A DNA stretch of 64,000 nucleotides from Bacillota bacterium (GCA_023411175.1 JAEYPB010000081.1:1-64000); one strand, 5' to 3'. Positions 24,249-32,021 are shown, counted from the stretch's first letter. The notes: generated from the letters alone by a model not told the origin. Made by a program: numbers and translations.

Positions 24249-25442
24249 CTAGTCCTGCGCGAGTGAGGACAGCACCGCGGCCTTTGTGACGATGCCCAGG
24301 AGGCTTCCGCCCTCGTCCACCACCGCCAGGGGGTAGGGCGCCTGCGCGGCGCGGGGCAGGATGTCGTGGACGGTCTCGTCCGGCGTGGCGGTCTCGGTTT
24401 CCGTCTGCATCACGTCCGCGATGCCAAGGCCCTCCTTATGGGCGCGCACCGCGTCCGCGATGGTCAGGATGCCCTTGAGCCTGAGGCTGTGGTCGACCAC
24501 GTAGACGGTGGACAGCGCGTTTTTGCGCATGGAATCGATCGCCCGGGCGGGTCTGTCGGTGATGCGGGCAAGGCTCGAGGGCGTGATCATCACGCTGCGA
24601 AGGCTTGTGACCTTCGAGCGATCCGCGCTGCCCACGAAACGGCGCACGTAGTCGTCGGCGGGGTTGGCGCTCATGCCCTCAGGGGTGTCCACCTGCACGA
24701 CCTTGCCGTCGCGCATGATGGCGACGGTATCGCCCAGCTTGAACGCCTCGTCGATGTCGTGGGTGATGAAGACGATGGTCTTTCCCAGCTTGCGCTGAAT
24801 CCGGAGCAACTCAAACTGCATGTCGCTTCGAACCAGCGGGTCGAGCGCCGAGAACGGCTCGTCCATCAGCAGTACATCGGGATCGCTGGCCAGCGCCCGG
24901 GCGATGCCCACCCGCTGGCGCATGCCGCCGGACAGGCTGCCGATAAGCTGACGCTCCCAGCCGGCGAGGCCGACCATCTGGATGACCTCCAGCGCCTTCT
25001 CCTCGCGCGCCGCGCGGGGGAGGCCGCGTACCTCGAGGCCATACGTCACGTTGCCGAGGACGTCCCGGTGGCTCATGAGGCCGAAGGACTGGAAGACCAT
25101 CGACATCCTGCGGCGGCGCAGTTCAAGCAGTTCGTGGCTATTGTACTTCGTGATGTCTTCGCCCTCGAACAGCACGCTGCCGGAGGTCGGGCGGTGCAGC
25201 CGGTTCAGACAGCGCACCACGGTGGATTTTCCGGAACCGGACAGGCCGATGACCACGAAAATCTCGCCCCGGCGGATTTTCAGGTTCACGTCCCACAGCG
25301 CCACGGTGGCGCCGGTTTTTTTGTATACGGTATCCTTGTCCGAGCCCTCGCGCATCATGCGGGCGGCTTCCGCCCGGTTGAGGCCGTAGAGCTTTGACAC
25401 GTTTTTCAGTTCAATAATGTATTCTCCGCCGCGCTCAGCCAT
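24249..25442 (-). CDS. glycine betaine/proline ABC transporter ATP-binding protein
   Basis: 397 aa OpuAA/ProV type. Walker A GLSGSGKST, signature LSGGMRQRVGIARAL, Walker B DVLLMDEPFSALDP. A C-terminal pair of CBS domains (about residues 270-395), which in homologues senses ionic strength or c-di-AMP. Start overlaps the permease stop by 8 bp. Together with the permease and binding protein it imports compatible solutes under osmotic stress. Confidence 0.94.
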   Translation of the reverse strand: MAERGGEYIIELKNVSKLYGLNRAEAARMMREGSDKDTVYKKTGATVALWDVNLKIRRGEIFVVIGLSGSGKSTVVRCLNRLHRPTSGSVLFEGEDITKYNSHELLELRRRRMSMVFQSFGLMSHRDVLGNVTYGLEVRGLPRAAREEKALEVIQMVGLAGWERQLIGSLSGGMRQRVGIARALASDPDVLLMDEPFSALDPLVRSDMQFELLRIQRKLGKTIVFITHDIDEAFKLGDTVAIMRDGKVVQVDTPEGMSANPADDYVRRFVGSADRSKVTSLRSVMITPSSLARITDRPARAIDSMRKNALSTVYVVDHSLRLKGILTIADAVRAHKEGLGIADVMQTETETATPDETVHDILPRAAQAPYPLAVVDEGGSLLGIVTKAAVLSSLAQD

Positions 25443-26334
25443 TCAGATCGCCTCCGGGCATTTTGTCCGCCTTCGCGGCCTTTTTCTTCTCATCTCCGAA
25501 CCAGCCCTGGGTCAAGCGGTCGAGCAGGATCGCCAGGATGACCACCGAAAAGCCGGAGACGAGGCCCCTGCCGATCTCGGTGCGGTTGACGGCGATCAGC
25601 ACTTCGCTGCCGAGCCCTCTGGCGCCGATCATCGAACAGGTGACGACCATCGCCATCGCCATCATCAGGGTCTGGTTGACGCCGGCCATGATGGTGGGCA
25701 TCGCCTGCGGAATCTGCACCTTGACGAGGGTCTGCCCCCGGGTCGCGCCAAAGGCGCGGGAGGCTTCCACCACGTCGGGCTCCACTTGGCGGATGCCCAG
25801 GCTCGTCAGCCGAATGACCGGCACGATTGCGTAGATGACCGTCGCGATGACCGCGGAGGCCGAGCCCATGCCGAACAGAAGGAGCGCCGGGATCAGGTAG
25901 ACGAACACCGGCATCGTCTGCATCGTGTCGAGCACGGGGCGCATGACCCTGGTCGCCCGGTCGGATGCGGACAGCAGGATACCGATGGGAAAGCCCAGCG
26001 CCAGCGCGATCAGTACGCTCGCCAGCACGATGGAGAGGGTCTGGTACATCATCTGCCAGAGCCCCACCACGCCTACGAGGCACAGTAGCGCCGCGTACAG
26101 GATTCCGCTTCGGATCTTCCCCCGGGCCTTCCAGCCCAGAAAGAAGACCAGCGCGACCAGGACAAACCACGGGATGTGGGAAAGCATCCAGTTGATGGAA
26201 TTGACCAGGCGTATGAGCCCCTGGCCGACGATGTCCTGAAAGAACCAGGAAGCGCCCGCGGCAAAGCCGCGCATCGCCCGGTCGATCGCCGTCAGGTTGG
26301 GTTTGAATACAAAGGGAAAGGTACCGAGATCCAT
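25435..26334 (-). CDS. glycine betaine ABC transporter permease
   Basis: 299 aa with about six to seven membrane segments and the permease EAA-like loop region EVVEASRAFGATRGQTLVKVQIPQA (ProW/OpuAB type). The C-terminus is Lys-rich. It lies between the binding-protein and ATPase genes and has GAGGTGA before the ATG. Unlike OpuA of lactococci it is not fused to the binding protein. Confidence 0.93.
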   Translation of the reverse strand: MDLGTFPFVFKPNLTAIDRAMRGFAAGASWFFQDIVGQGLIRLVNSINWMLSHIPWFVLVALVFFLGWKARGKIRSGILYAALLCLVGVVGLWQMMYQTLSIVLASVLIALALGFPIGILLSASDRATRVMRPVLDTMQTMPVFVYLIPALLLFGMGSASAVIATVIYAIVPVIRLTSLGIRQVEPDVVEASRAFGATRGQTLVKVQIPQAMPTIMAGVNQTLMMAMAMVVTCSMIGARGLGSEVLIAVNRTEIGRGLVSGFSVVILAILLDRLTQGWFGDEKKKAAKADKMPGGDLNG

Positions 26335-26366
26335 ATGCTTTTCACCTCACATCCCGTGGAGTATCA

Positions 26367-27350
26367 TTACAGCGCGGCGCGCAGCTTCGCCGCCTGGTCG
26401 GCGGTGAGCCATTGGTCGATGAAATCGTCATGCTGCTTCAGGAACCATTTGGCGGTGGAAACATAGTCGTCGCCGGTTTCCTGCATGTGGGCCAGCCCCT
26501 CGCTGGTCAGCGCCGAGGAAGAGCGGTACTTGGACAGGAATTCGCAGAACTCCGGATTCGACGCCTTGAAGTCGTTGGAGACGCAGATCGTCACCGTCGT
26601 GGCGGGGAAAGCCGTTTCGCCTTCCATATAGGTTTCGGAGTTGTAGGGCGCGTCCTCGAGCAGCACGAAATCGTACATGCCCAGAAGCCACGTCGGTTCC
26701 CAGTAGTAGGCGACGATCGGCTCGCCCTTGTCCCAGGCGGAGATGAACGCCGCGCTCATCGCCGCGTCGCTGCCGGGCAGCACGTAGTTGTACATCTCAT
26801 CCAGGCCGTAGTACTGAACCTTCTTCTCCAGAATCGTGGTTACTTCCCAACCGGGCAGGCCGCCGAAGATCCGGCCCTTGCCGGGGTCCTCCGGATCGGG
26901 GAAGATGGATGCGTACTTTTTCAGGTCCTCAACCGTCTTGAGGTCAGGCGCGATGGGCTCGATGCCGCGCTCGCTGTCGCCCTCGATGACGTAGCGGGGC
27001 ACATAGAGGCCCTGGAAGTTGTCGTCAAAGTTGATGGCCAGTTCCTGCATGCGCCCTGCGGCGATGTCCTCATCATAGGTGGCAAGGTTGTCCGTCCACA
27101 TCTCCATGTGCACGTCGATGTCGCCGGACATCAGCGCCTCGGAAGTGATGGGCGTCGAGCCGGAGATCTCTTCCCAGGTGTACCCGAAAACCGCTTCAGC
27201 GATTGTGCCGGCCACCGCGTTGTGGAAGCGGATCGAATCCCAGCCCACTTCGGCAAAGGTAATGGTGGTCTTGGGCTCCGCCTGTGCGGGAGCCGCCAGC
27301 GACAGGGCTAGGACGAGGATGGTCATAAGCATCAGAGTCATTCTTCTCAT
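26367..27350 (-). CDS. glycine betaine-binding protein of ABC transporter
   Basis: 327 aa. Signal peptide MRRMTLMLMTILVLALSLAAPAQA with cut at AQA/EP and no cysteine, so not a lipoprotein as in most monoderm Firmicutes. Mature domain is OpuAC-like: ITFAEVGWDSIRFHNAVAG, VHMEMWTDNL, and VAYYWEPTWLLGMYD with the aromatic residues that cage trimethylammonium groups. AAAGGAG is 8 bp before the ATG. First gene of the operon, next to the BusR-like gene. Confidence 0.92.
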   Translation of the reverse strand: MRRMTLMLMTILVLALSLAAPAQAEPKTTITFAEVGWDSIRFHNAVAGTIAEAVFGYTWEEISGSTPITSEALMSGDIDVHMEMWTDNLATYDEDIAAGRMQELAINFDDNFQGLYVPRYVIEGDSERGIEPIAPDLKTVEDLKKYASIFPDPEDPGKGRIFGGLPGWEVTTILEKKVQYYGLDEMYNYVLPGSDAAMSAAFISAWDKGEPIVAYYWEPTWLLGMYDFVLLEDAPYNSETYMEGETAFPATTVTICVSNDFKASNPEFCEFLSKYRSSSALTSEGLAHMQETGDDYVSTAKWFLKQHDDFIDQWLTADQAAKLRAAL

Positions 27351-27380
27351 GCAATGCGCTCCTTTCAGCGTATGGTGTTC

Positions 27381-27436
27381 AGCTGACAAACTCAACTGAC
27401 AACTTATATACTACACTAAAGTTGTTATTATGTCAA
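27381..27436 (-). promoter_or_regulatory. betaine operon promoter with repeated operator elements
   Basis: Minus strand TTGACA (27431-27436), 17-bp spacer, TAGTAT (27408-27413). Direct repeats AGCTGACAA (27381-27389) and AACTGACAA (27394-27402) lie just downstream of the start point with a 13-bp period, and an ACAACTT/AAGTTGT inverted repeat brackets the -10. These are candidate sites for the neighbouring BusR-like repressor. Confidence 0.65.
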
Positions 27437-27461
27437 CCCGAGCGAAAAAAAGCGTGTAAAA

Positions 27462-27482
27462 AACCTCCCGTGATCGGGAGGT
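27462..27482 (-). terminator. terminator hairpin, copy with T-run
   Basis: ACCTCCC/GGGAGGT stem, on the minus strand followed by TTTTTT. It is a near-identical duplicate of the hairpin at 27684-27704; a repeat element lies between the two. Confidence 0.7.
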
Positions 27483-27485
27483 AAG

Positions 27486-27680
27486 ACCATCAGCAAAATC
27501 TCCGTTGGTTTCGATCGTTCCCGGCGGCGTGCATGCCGGGAACGGGATGCTGCCGACAGTATGCATATTGACGGCGGCATCCATCCATTTGGTCAGTGCC
27601 CGCCCGGAAATCCGCGTGATTTCAGGCGCGAGAGGTTCCCCCTTGCATCGAAAAAACCGCGCCGCAGGTTTTTCGATGCC
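27486..27680 (+). repeat. dispersed structured intergenic repeat, copy 1 (most complete)
   Basis: Three clear stems in order: CGTTCCCGGC/GCCGGGAACG (27516-27544), GGATGCTGCCG/CGGCGGCATCC (27545-27582), and GCATCGAAAAAACC/GGTTTTTCGATGC (27645-27679). Between the last two lies TTTGGTCAGTGCC and CCGGAAAT, shared with copies at 9005 and 32022. No ORF is preserved. Confidence 0.75.
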
Positions 27681-27683
27681 TTA

Positions 27684-27704
27684 AACCTCCCTTGATTGGG
27701 AGGT
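27684..27704 (-). terminator. terminator-like hairpin directly after the BusR-like gene
   Basis: ACCTCCC/GGGAGGT stem 18 bp past the stop; differs from 27462-27482 only in loop bases and lacks a T-run because the repeat element follows. Confidence 0.6.
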
Positions 27705-27721
27705 GTACATTTTGGAAGAAA

Positions 27722-28348
27722 CTACGCCGTCCGGCCGATAAAATCCGACACCAGCGGCACCAGCATGACGCCGCAGACGACCACCAGCACGTCGCCTGAG
27801 GCAAGCTTTTCGTCCGGGCCGGGGGAGAGGAAGACCGTCGCGCCCCGGCGGATGGCCAGAATGGTCGCGCCGGTGGCGGTGCGGAAGGCGGACTCGGCGA
27901 TCGAAAGCCCCGCGATGCGCGCGCCTTCCGGCACGGTAAATTCGTAGGTCTGCATGTCTCCGCTGGAGCGAAAGCGCTCGGCCATGTCGGCAAGCTTTCG
28001 CACCGTCTCTTCGATGCGCTCGTCCAACTGCCTGCGCTCCGCCATCAGCCGGGACAGATCCTCCCGCAGGAGGCGTATGCCGACGGCCTCGCCGTACTGG
28101 TCTACATACAGCACGGCGCGCTCACGGGATTTGACTTCCGCGCCCACATTCTGGCGCATGGACACCACGTCCATCTCCGCCAGAAGGCCCAGCGCCCGCC
28201 GGATGGTTTCGGGGGATACGTTGTACTGGGAACTCATCAGCGAGCGCCCGGAAAACCGCTCGCCCTCCCGTATCTCGCCCGCCGCGATGCGCCCCGCGAT
28301 ATCGCGGGCGACCTGCATGTACGCGGGCGTGTTTTTTTCTTTTCTCAT
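27722..28348 (-). CDS. BusR-like GntR/RCK_C transcriptional regulator
   Basis: 208 aa. N-terminal GntR winged helix (residues 1-75: YMQVARDIAGRIAAGEIREGERFSG, SPETIRRALGLLAEMDVV), a central coiled coil (about 85-115) and a C-terminal RCK_C/TrkA-C domain (about 125-205: PEGARIAGLSIAESAFRTATGATILAIRRG). This is the architecture of BusR, the c-di-AMP-activated repressor of betaine uptake in streptococci and lactococci. Position next to the betaine ABC operon supports the same job here. ATG at 28348 with GAGG upstream. Confidence 0.85.
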   Translation of the reverse strand: MRKEKNTPAYMQVARDIAGRIAAGEIREGERFSGRSLMSSQYNVSPETIRRALGLLAEMDVVSMRQNVGAEVKSRERAVLYVDQYGEAVGIRLLREDLSRLMAERRQLDERIEETVRKLADMAERFRSSGDMQTYEFTVPEGARIAGLSIAESAFRTATGATILAIRRGATVFLSPGPDEKLASGDVLVVVCGVMLVPLVSDFIGRTA

Positions 28349-28451
28349 GGACCTCACTGCCTTTATGCGCCTGTTCATTATCGCGACAACCATCATACCC
28401 GAAACGCGCGGCGAATGCAAGCCCATGGTCGGCCTGAATACTGTCCAGAAC

Positions 28452-28489
28452 TTGACGCGAGGGCCGGTTGAGGTTACAATACCTGTAAC
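28452..28489 (+). promoter_or_regulatory. promoter with palindrome before the DauR-like gene
   Basis: TTGACG (28452-28457), 17-bp spacer, TACAAT (28475-28480). Inverted repeat GTTACA (28473-28478) / TGTAAC (28484-28489) with 5-bp centre overlaps the -10, consistent with autoregulation. Confidence 0.65.
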
Positions 28490-28611
28490 TGTTTACGAGA
28501 ATGCGGCGGCGTCCGACAGGGCGGAAGGCACCCTCCGGGTACGCCGCTGCGGCGCGCCCGGAGCGGGCTGGCTTAGGGCGCGTCAATACGCAAGGAAAGC
28601 GGGGTATCCCA

Positions 28612-29259
28612 ATGCACCCCAATCTGGAGGCGGTCGCGCAGGTCATTCCCTCCCTCAGGCAGATGCTCGGCCCGAGGTATGAGGTCATCCTCCACGACCT
28701 TAGCCATGTCGAGAGCTCCATCGTCATGCTGGAGGGCGACGTTACCCACAGAAAAATCGGCGGCCCGGCAACGGATTATTTGCTCAAGCTGATGCGGGAG
28801 GGCGGGGATTGCGCCGGGCACAGCATCAATTATAAAAACCTGTTGCCGGACGGGCGGGTGCTGCGCTCCTCCACGATCTTCATTCGCGACGAAGAGGGGA
28901 AGATCATCGGCTCGCTGTGCTTCAATCAGGATCTCACCGACTATGTCGTCGCCCGGAACCTTCTGGAGGAAGTTACATCCTTTGGCGCGCCCGCCGACGA
29001 GGCGCCCAAGGAGACCTTTGCCCAGGACATCAGCGAGGTCATGGAATCCGTGGTTGACACCGAGGTTTCGCTGTTCCAGAAGCCCGTTGCCTATATGCAG
29101 AAAGAGGACAAACTGGGCATCGTCGCCCGGCTCGAGCAGAAGGGCATTTTCGCGGTCAAAAACGCCGTCGAATACGTGGCGGAGTGTCTGGGTGTTTCCA
29201 ACTTTACAATTTATAACTATTTGAAAGAAGTGCGAGGCAGGGCGAAGCTCTCCTGTTAG
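28612..29259 (+). CDS. YheO/DauR-like PAS and helix-turn-helix regulator
   Basis: 215 aa. N-terminal PAS-like YheO domain (about 1-115: LGPRYEVILHDLSHVESSIVMLEG, GRVLRSSTIFIRDEEGKIIGSLCFN) and C-terminal HTH (about 165-212: LEQKGIFAVKNAVEYVAECLGVSNFTIYNYLKE), as in DauR, which controls D-amino-acid metabolism genes. No target gene is adjacent; a terminator follows. Start ATG at 28612 with AAGGAAAG upstream; the ORF extends further but the extension covers the promoter. Confidence 0.85.
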   Translation: MHPNLEAVAQVIPSLRQMLGPRYEVILHDLSHVESSIVMLEGDVTHRKIGGPATDYLLKLMREGGDCAGHSINYKNLLPDGRVLRSSTIFIRDEEGKIIGSLCFNQDLTDYVVARNLLEEVTSFGAPADEAPKETFAQDISEVMESVVDTEVSLFQKPVAYMQKEDKLGIVARLEQKGIFAVKNAVEYVAECLGVSNFTIYNYLKEVRGRAKLSC

Positions 29260-29275
29260 CAAGGTCGAATTGGCC

Positions 29276-29327
29276 GGCGTGAACGCGAGGAACCGCGGTC
29301 TTCCGCGATACGGGCGTTCACGCCTTT
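29276..29327 (+). terminator. terminator after the DauR-like gene
   Basis: Outer stem GGCGTGAACGC/GCGTTCACGCC (11 bp) with an inner CGCGG/CCGCG stem, then TTTAATTAA. Confidence 0.8.
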
Positions 29328-29345
29328 AATTAACAATTCAACCCG

Positions 29346-29400
29346 TTGACAAATCCCGACTTCTTTGATAGACTATCCCTGCGGTTAGGAAAGACTAACC
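29346..29400 (+). promoter_or_regulatory. promoter with metal-box-like operator (site 1)
   Basis: TTGACA (29346-29351), 17-bp spacer, TAGACT (29369-29374). The palindrome GGTTAG-N6-CTAACC (29383-29400) covers the start point. It resembles DtxR/IdeR-type iron boxes. Drives the structured leader 29381-29525. Confidence 0.7.
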
Positions 29401-29525
29401 AACCGGAGCGCAGAGATTCCTCCCTTGGCGCTCGGGATTCACGGCGGCTCTGCGCGGTGGTGGGAACGGCGCGCAGCTTTCGTCAAACGGTTCGGACGCC
29501 GCACATCGTCCGAACGCCCCTTTTG
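29381..29525 (+). ncRNA. candidate metal-regulated small RNA or terminated leader
   Basis: Predicted transcript from the promoter at 29346. It contains an 8-bp closing stem GCGCAGAG (29408-29415) / CTCTGCGC (29448-29455) and ends with a perfect 9-bp hairpin GTTCGGACG (29490-29498) / CGTCCGAAC (29507-29515) followed by GCCCCTTTT. No supported ORF lies inside. A second promoter-proximal operator of the same type follows at 29617, so this RNA may be a separate unit. Confidence 0.45.
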
Positions 29526-29616
29526 CGGCGGCGGGGTGCTCAAGCCCGCTGCCCGTGCCCGGGCCGTCCACCCGGGCGCACGTACAGCAACCGGCAAACT
29601 GTCGGCATACGATATG

Positions 29617-29632
29617 GTTAGTCAAAACTAAC
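29617..29632 (+). promoter_or_regulatory. metal-box-like operator (site 2) before DUF3793
   Basis: GTTAG-TCAAAA-CTAAC, the same half-sites and spacing as site 1, 10 bp upstream of the DUF3793 start. A weak -10-like TACGAT sits just upstream (about 29609). Confidence 0.65.
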
Positions 29633-29642
29633 AAAAAGGGTG

Positions 29643-30191
29643 ATGTGGGTGCGCGAACTGGAATGCATGGTCGCCCGGCACTGCGCCGCGACACTTTTGG
29701 GCGAGAAGACGGGCAGCATGTTCACGGTGCGCTGGGAACGGTATCACATCCTTCGATCCGGGCTTGCGAGACTGCGGGAAGTGCTCGGGCGGCAGGGCGT
29801 GGCGCTTCGGGTGTTTGGCGCGCCCTCGGGCGCGCTCATCTACCTCTTCCGGCCGGAAAAACTTCGGAAGGAACTCGCGGCCGAACCGGCCCGGGCGATA
29901 CTTGACCAATGCGGCTACGGCGAAAACGCGCTGTCCTGCCTTCAGAACAGGCTTCTGGCCTCCCGCCAGTTTCCTCACGAGATCGGCCTCTTCCTGGGCT
30001 ATCCCGCTCAGGATGTGGCGGGCTTCATCGAGCACGGCGGCGCCAACTCGGTCCTCAGCGGCCTGTGGAAGGTGTACCACGATGTGGAGCGGGCAAAGTG
30101 CCTGTTTTGCGCATACAAACAATGCCGCGAGCGCATGCTGAAGCTTCTCGATGGCGGCATGTCGCTTCAGGAAATCCTGAGGGCGGCGTAG
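29643..30191 (+). CDS. DUF3793 family protein
   Basis: 182 aa. Sequence matches DUF3793: CAATLLGEKTGSMF, RVFGAPSGALIYLFRPEKL, FPHEIGLFLGYPAQDVAGFI and the cysteine-bearing VERAKCLFCAYKQCRERM near the end. In Clostridia these genes commonly sit beside flavodoxin and ferrous-iron transport genes under iron control; molecular role unknown. Here the metal-box palindrome and the flavodoxin gene 13 bp downstream fit that pattern. ATG 29643 or GTG 29649 may be the start. Confidence 0.82.
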   Translation: MWVRELECMVARHCAATLLGEKTGSMFTVRWERYHILRSGLARLREVLGRQGVALRVFGAPSGALIYLFRPEKLRKELAAEPARAILDQCGYGENALSCLQNRLLASRQFPHEIGLFLGYPAQDVAGFIEHGGANSVLSGLWKVYHDVERAKCLFCAYKQCRERMLKLLDGGMSLQEILRAA

Positions 30192-30204
30192 AAAGGAAAG
30201 GTTT

Positions 30205-30618
30205 ATGAGCAAGATCGGTATCATCTATTGGAGCGGCACCGGGAACACGGAGGCGATGGCGAAGGCGATGGCCGAAGGCGCGAAGGCGGAGGCGGTCAAC
30301 GTGGCCGACATTACCCCAGAAGCCGCCGCCGAATTTGATAAGCTGCTGCTGGGCTGCCCTTCCATGGGCGCGGAGGTTCTGGAGGAGGGAGAGTTCGAAC
30401 CGTTCTTCACCGCCCTCGAGGGCCGGCTGTCGGGTAAGCGCGTGGCGCTCTTTGGCTCCTACGGCTGGGGCGACGGCGAATGGATGCGCGAGTGGGAAGT
30501 GCGCGTCGCCGCCGCGGGCGCGAAACTCTTTGAATCCGGAAAGATCGTCAATGAGGCCCCGGACGACGGCGCGCTTTCGGATTGCCGCGCATTCGCGGAG
30601 CGGTTTGCCGCGTCCTGA
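30205..30618 (+). CDS. flavodoxin
   Basis: 137 aa, short-chain flavodoxin. FMN phosphate loop YWSGTGNTEAMA at residues 8-19; isoalloxazine-contact regions GCPSMGAE and GSYGWGDGEWM. Replaces ferredoxin as an electron carrier when iron is scarce, which fits its place behind DUF3793 and the GTTAG-N6-CTAAC operators. AAAGGAAAGG is the ribosome binding site. Confidence 0.93.
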   Translation: MSKIGIIYWSGTGNTEAMAKAMAEGAKAEAVNVADITPEAAAEFDKLLLGCPSMGAEVLEEGEFEPFFTALEGRLSGKRVALFGSYGWGDGEWMREWEVRVAAAGAKLFESGKIVNEAPDDGALSDCRAFAERFAAS

Positions 30619-30636
30619 ACCCTGCATATGTGGTTG

Positions 30637-30665
30637 CGCCCGGCGGGCATTGCGAACGCCGGGCG
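30637..30665 (+). terminator. hairpin after flavodoxin
   Basis: CGCCCGGCG/CGCCGGGCG 9-bp stem, 19 bp past the stop; trailing sequence is only weakly T-rich. Confidence 0.6.
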
Positions 30666-30732
30666 ATCATGCTTTTGCTGTAAATTCCCGGTTGCGTAGC
30701 GCCGGATGGTGCGCAAAACCTTCATATTCCTT

Positions 30733-30762
30733 TTGATTTTCCCTCGGTTTTTGTGGTATATT
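30733..30762 (+). promoter_or_regulatory. promoter of the encapsulin operon
   Basis: TTGATT (30733-30738), 18-bp spacer, TATATT (30757-30762). A TGGGGC/GCCCCA hairpin (30778-30793) lies in the leader. No GTTAG-N6-CTAAC box is present. Confidence 0.6.
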
Positions 30763-30818
30763 ACTGGTATAGAATTCTGGGGCACACAGCCCCAAATCGT
30801 GTTGGGAGGTCATTTGAT

Positions 30819-31166
30819 ATGCCGAATTTCGCCAATCCTTTCCAAGGCAACGTGAACCGTAAGCTGACAAAAGAGGAACTGATCCAGGCTGTCCGACTGG
30901 ACATCGCCGGTGAGCTGGAGGCGATCTACCTCTACGACGCGCATGTGCAGGCGACGGACGACGTGGTGGCCAAAAAGGTCATTGCAGACATCCGAGACGA
31001 AGAAAAGGCCCACGTGGGCGAACTGATGGCCCTCCTGCGCCATCTGGACCCTGCCGAGGCGGAGCACTTCGCATCCGGCGAGGGAGAAGTCCGTGAAATG
31101 CTGGAAGAGCTGGGCCTTTCCCCCTCCGCGCCGGGCGCCACCGTCGGCAGCCTGATCGACAAGTAA
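30819..31166 (+). CDS. encapsulated ferritin-like protein (EncFtn cargo)
   Basis: 115 aa. Helical ferroxidase core with the metal ligands of EncFtn: Glu in GELEAIYLYD and E-x2-H in RDEEKAHVGEL. The C-terminal tail ends ATVGSLIDK, matching the encapsulin cargo-loading peptide consensus around VGSL. Homologues oxidise Fe(II) inside the encapsulin shell so that iron mineral is stored. 12 bp upstream of the shell gene, with GGGAGGT as ribosome binding site. Confidence 0.9.
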   Translation: MPNFANPFQGNVNRKLTKEELIQAVRLDIAGELEAIYLYDAHVQATDDVVAKKVIADIRDEEKAHVGELMALLRHLDPAEAEHFASGEGEVREMLEELGLSPSAPGATVGSLIDK

Positions 31167-31178
31167 GGAGGTATTTTC

Positions 31179-31994
31179 ATGGATTTTCTTTCAAAGGGCA
31201 GCGCGCCCTTTTCTGAAGAGCTTTGGGCAAAGATTGATGCCGCCGTGGTGGAAACGGCAAAAAGAGCGCTCATCGGCAGGCGGTTTCTCGGCCTGTACGG
31301 GCCGCTGGGTTCCGGGGCGCTGAGTGTTCCTGTGGACGACCTGAACGCCAGAGGTTATGAGGACGACGGCTCGATGGTGCGCACCGCCGGCCGCGCGTTC
31401 AAGGAGATTCCACTCCTGTATCAGGACTTTTCGCTGTCCTGGCGGGACCTGGAGTACACCGAGAAGAATGACCTGCCGGTGGATCTGACCGCCGCGATGG
31501 CTGCCGCCGCGGCCGCTGCCAGGAACGAGGACAGGCTGATCTTCTTCGGCAGCGAGGCCCTCGGCTTTTCCGGGCTGTTCGGAGCGAAGGATGCCGTTCA
31601 CATGAAGCGCGGCGACTGGTCCAAGGATGAAAACCCGTTCTCCGACGTGGCCAAGGCGGTGGAGACGCTCATCGGCAAGGGCTTCTGGGGTCGGATGGCG
31701 CTCGTGGTCAGCCCGGACCTCTACACCCAGATGGAGCGCATCCAGGCAGGAACCGGCAGGATGGAGCTGGAGCGCGTAAATTCGCTCCTGAACGGCAACG
31801 TGCTGCGCGCGCAGGTGCTGGGCTCGAATAAGGCGATTCTGGTGGCCGCCGAGCCGGTCAACATGGATCTCGCGGTAGGCGTGGATCTGTCGGTCTCGTA
31901 CCTGGAACTGAAGGATCTGAACCATTCGCTGCGCATCGTCGAAACCGTGCTGCCCCGGATCAAGCGGGGCGACGCGATCGTCGTGTTCGATTAG
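31179..31994 (+). CDS. encapsulin shell protein (family 1, HK97 fold)
   Basis: 271 aa, normal for family 1 encapsulins (linocin M18-like). Starts MDFLSKGSAPFSEELWAKID and contains ARRFLGLYGPLG-type GRRFLGLYGPLGSGALSVP, RTAGRAFKEIPLLYQDFSLSWRDLE and the C-terminal LAVGVDLSVSYLEL. Forms an icosahedral protein cage loaded with the ferritin-like partner. The operon follows an apparently metal-regulated flavodoxin unit, so this stretch looks like an iron-handling locus. A repeat and terminator lie downstream. Confidence 0.95.
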   Translation: MDFLSKGSAPFSEELWAKIDAAVVETAKRALIGRRFLGLYGPLGSGALSVPVDDLNARGYEDDGSMVRTAGRAFKEIPLLYQDFSLSWRDLEYTEKNDLPVDLTAAMAAAAAAARNEDRLIFFGSEALGFSGLFGAKDAVHMKRGDWSKDENPFSDVAKAVETLIGKGFWGRMALVVSPDLYTQMERIQAGTGRMELERVNSLLNGNVLRAQVLGSNKAILVAAEPVNMDLAVGVDLSVSYLELKDLNHSLRIVETVLPRIKRGDAIVVFD

Positions 31995-32021
31995 ATTCTG
32001 ACGGTTTCGCAGCGGGCTTCT

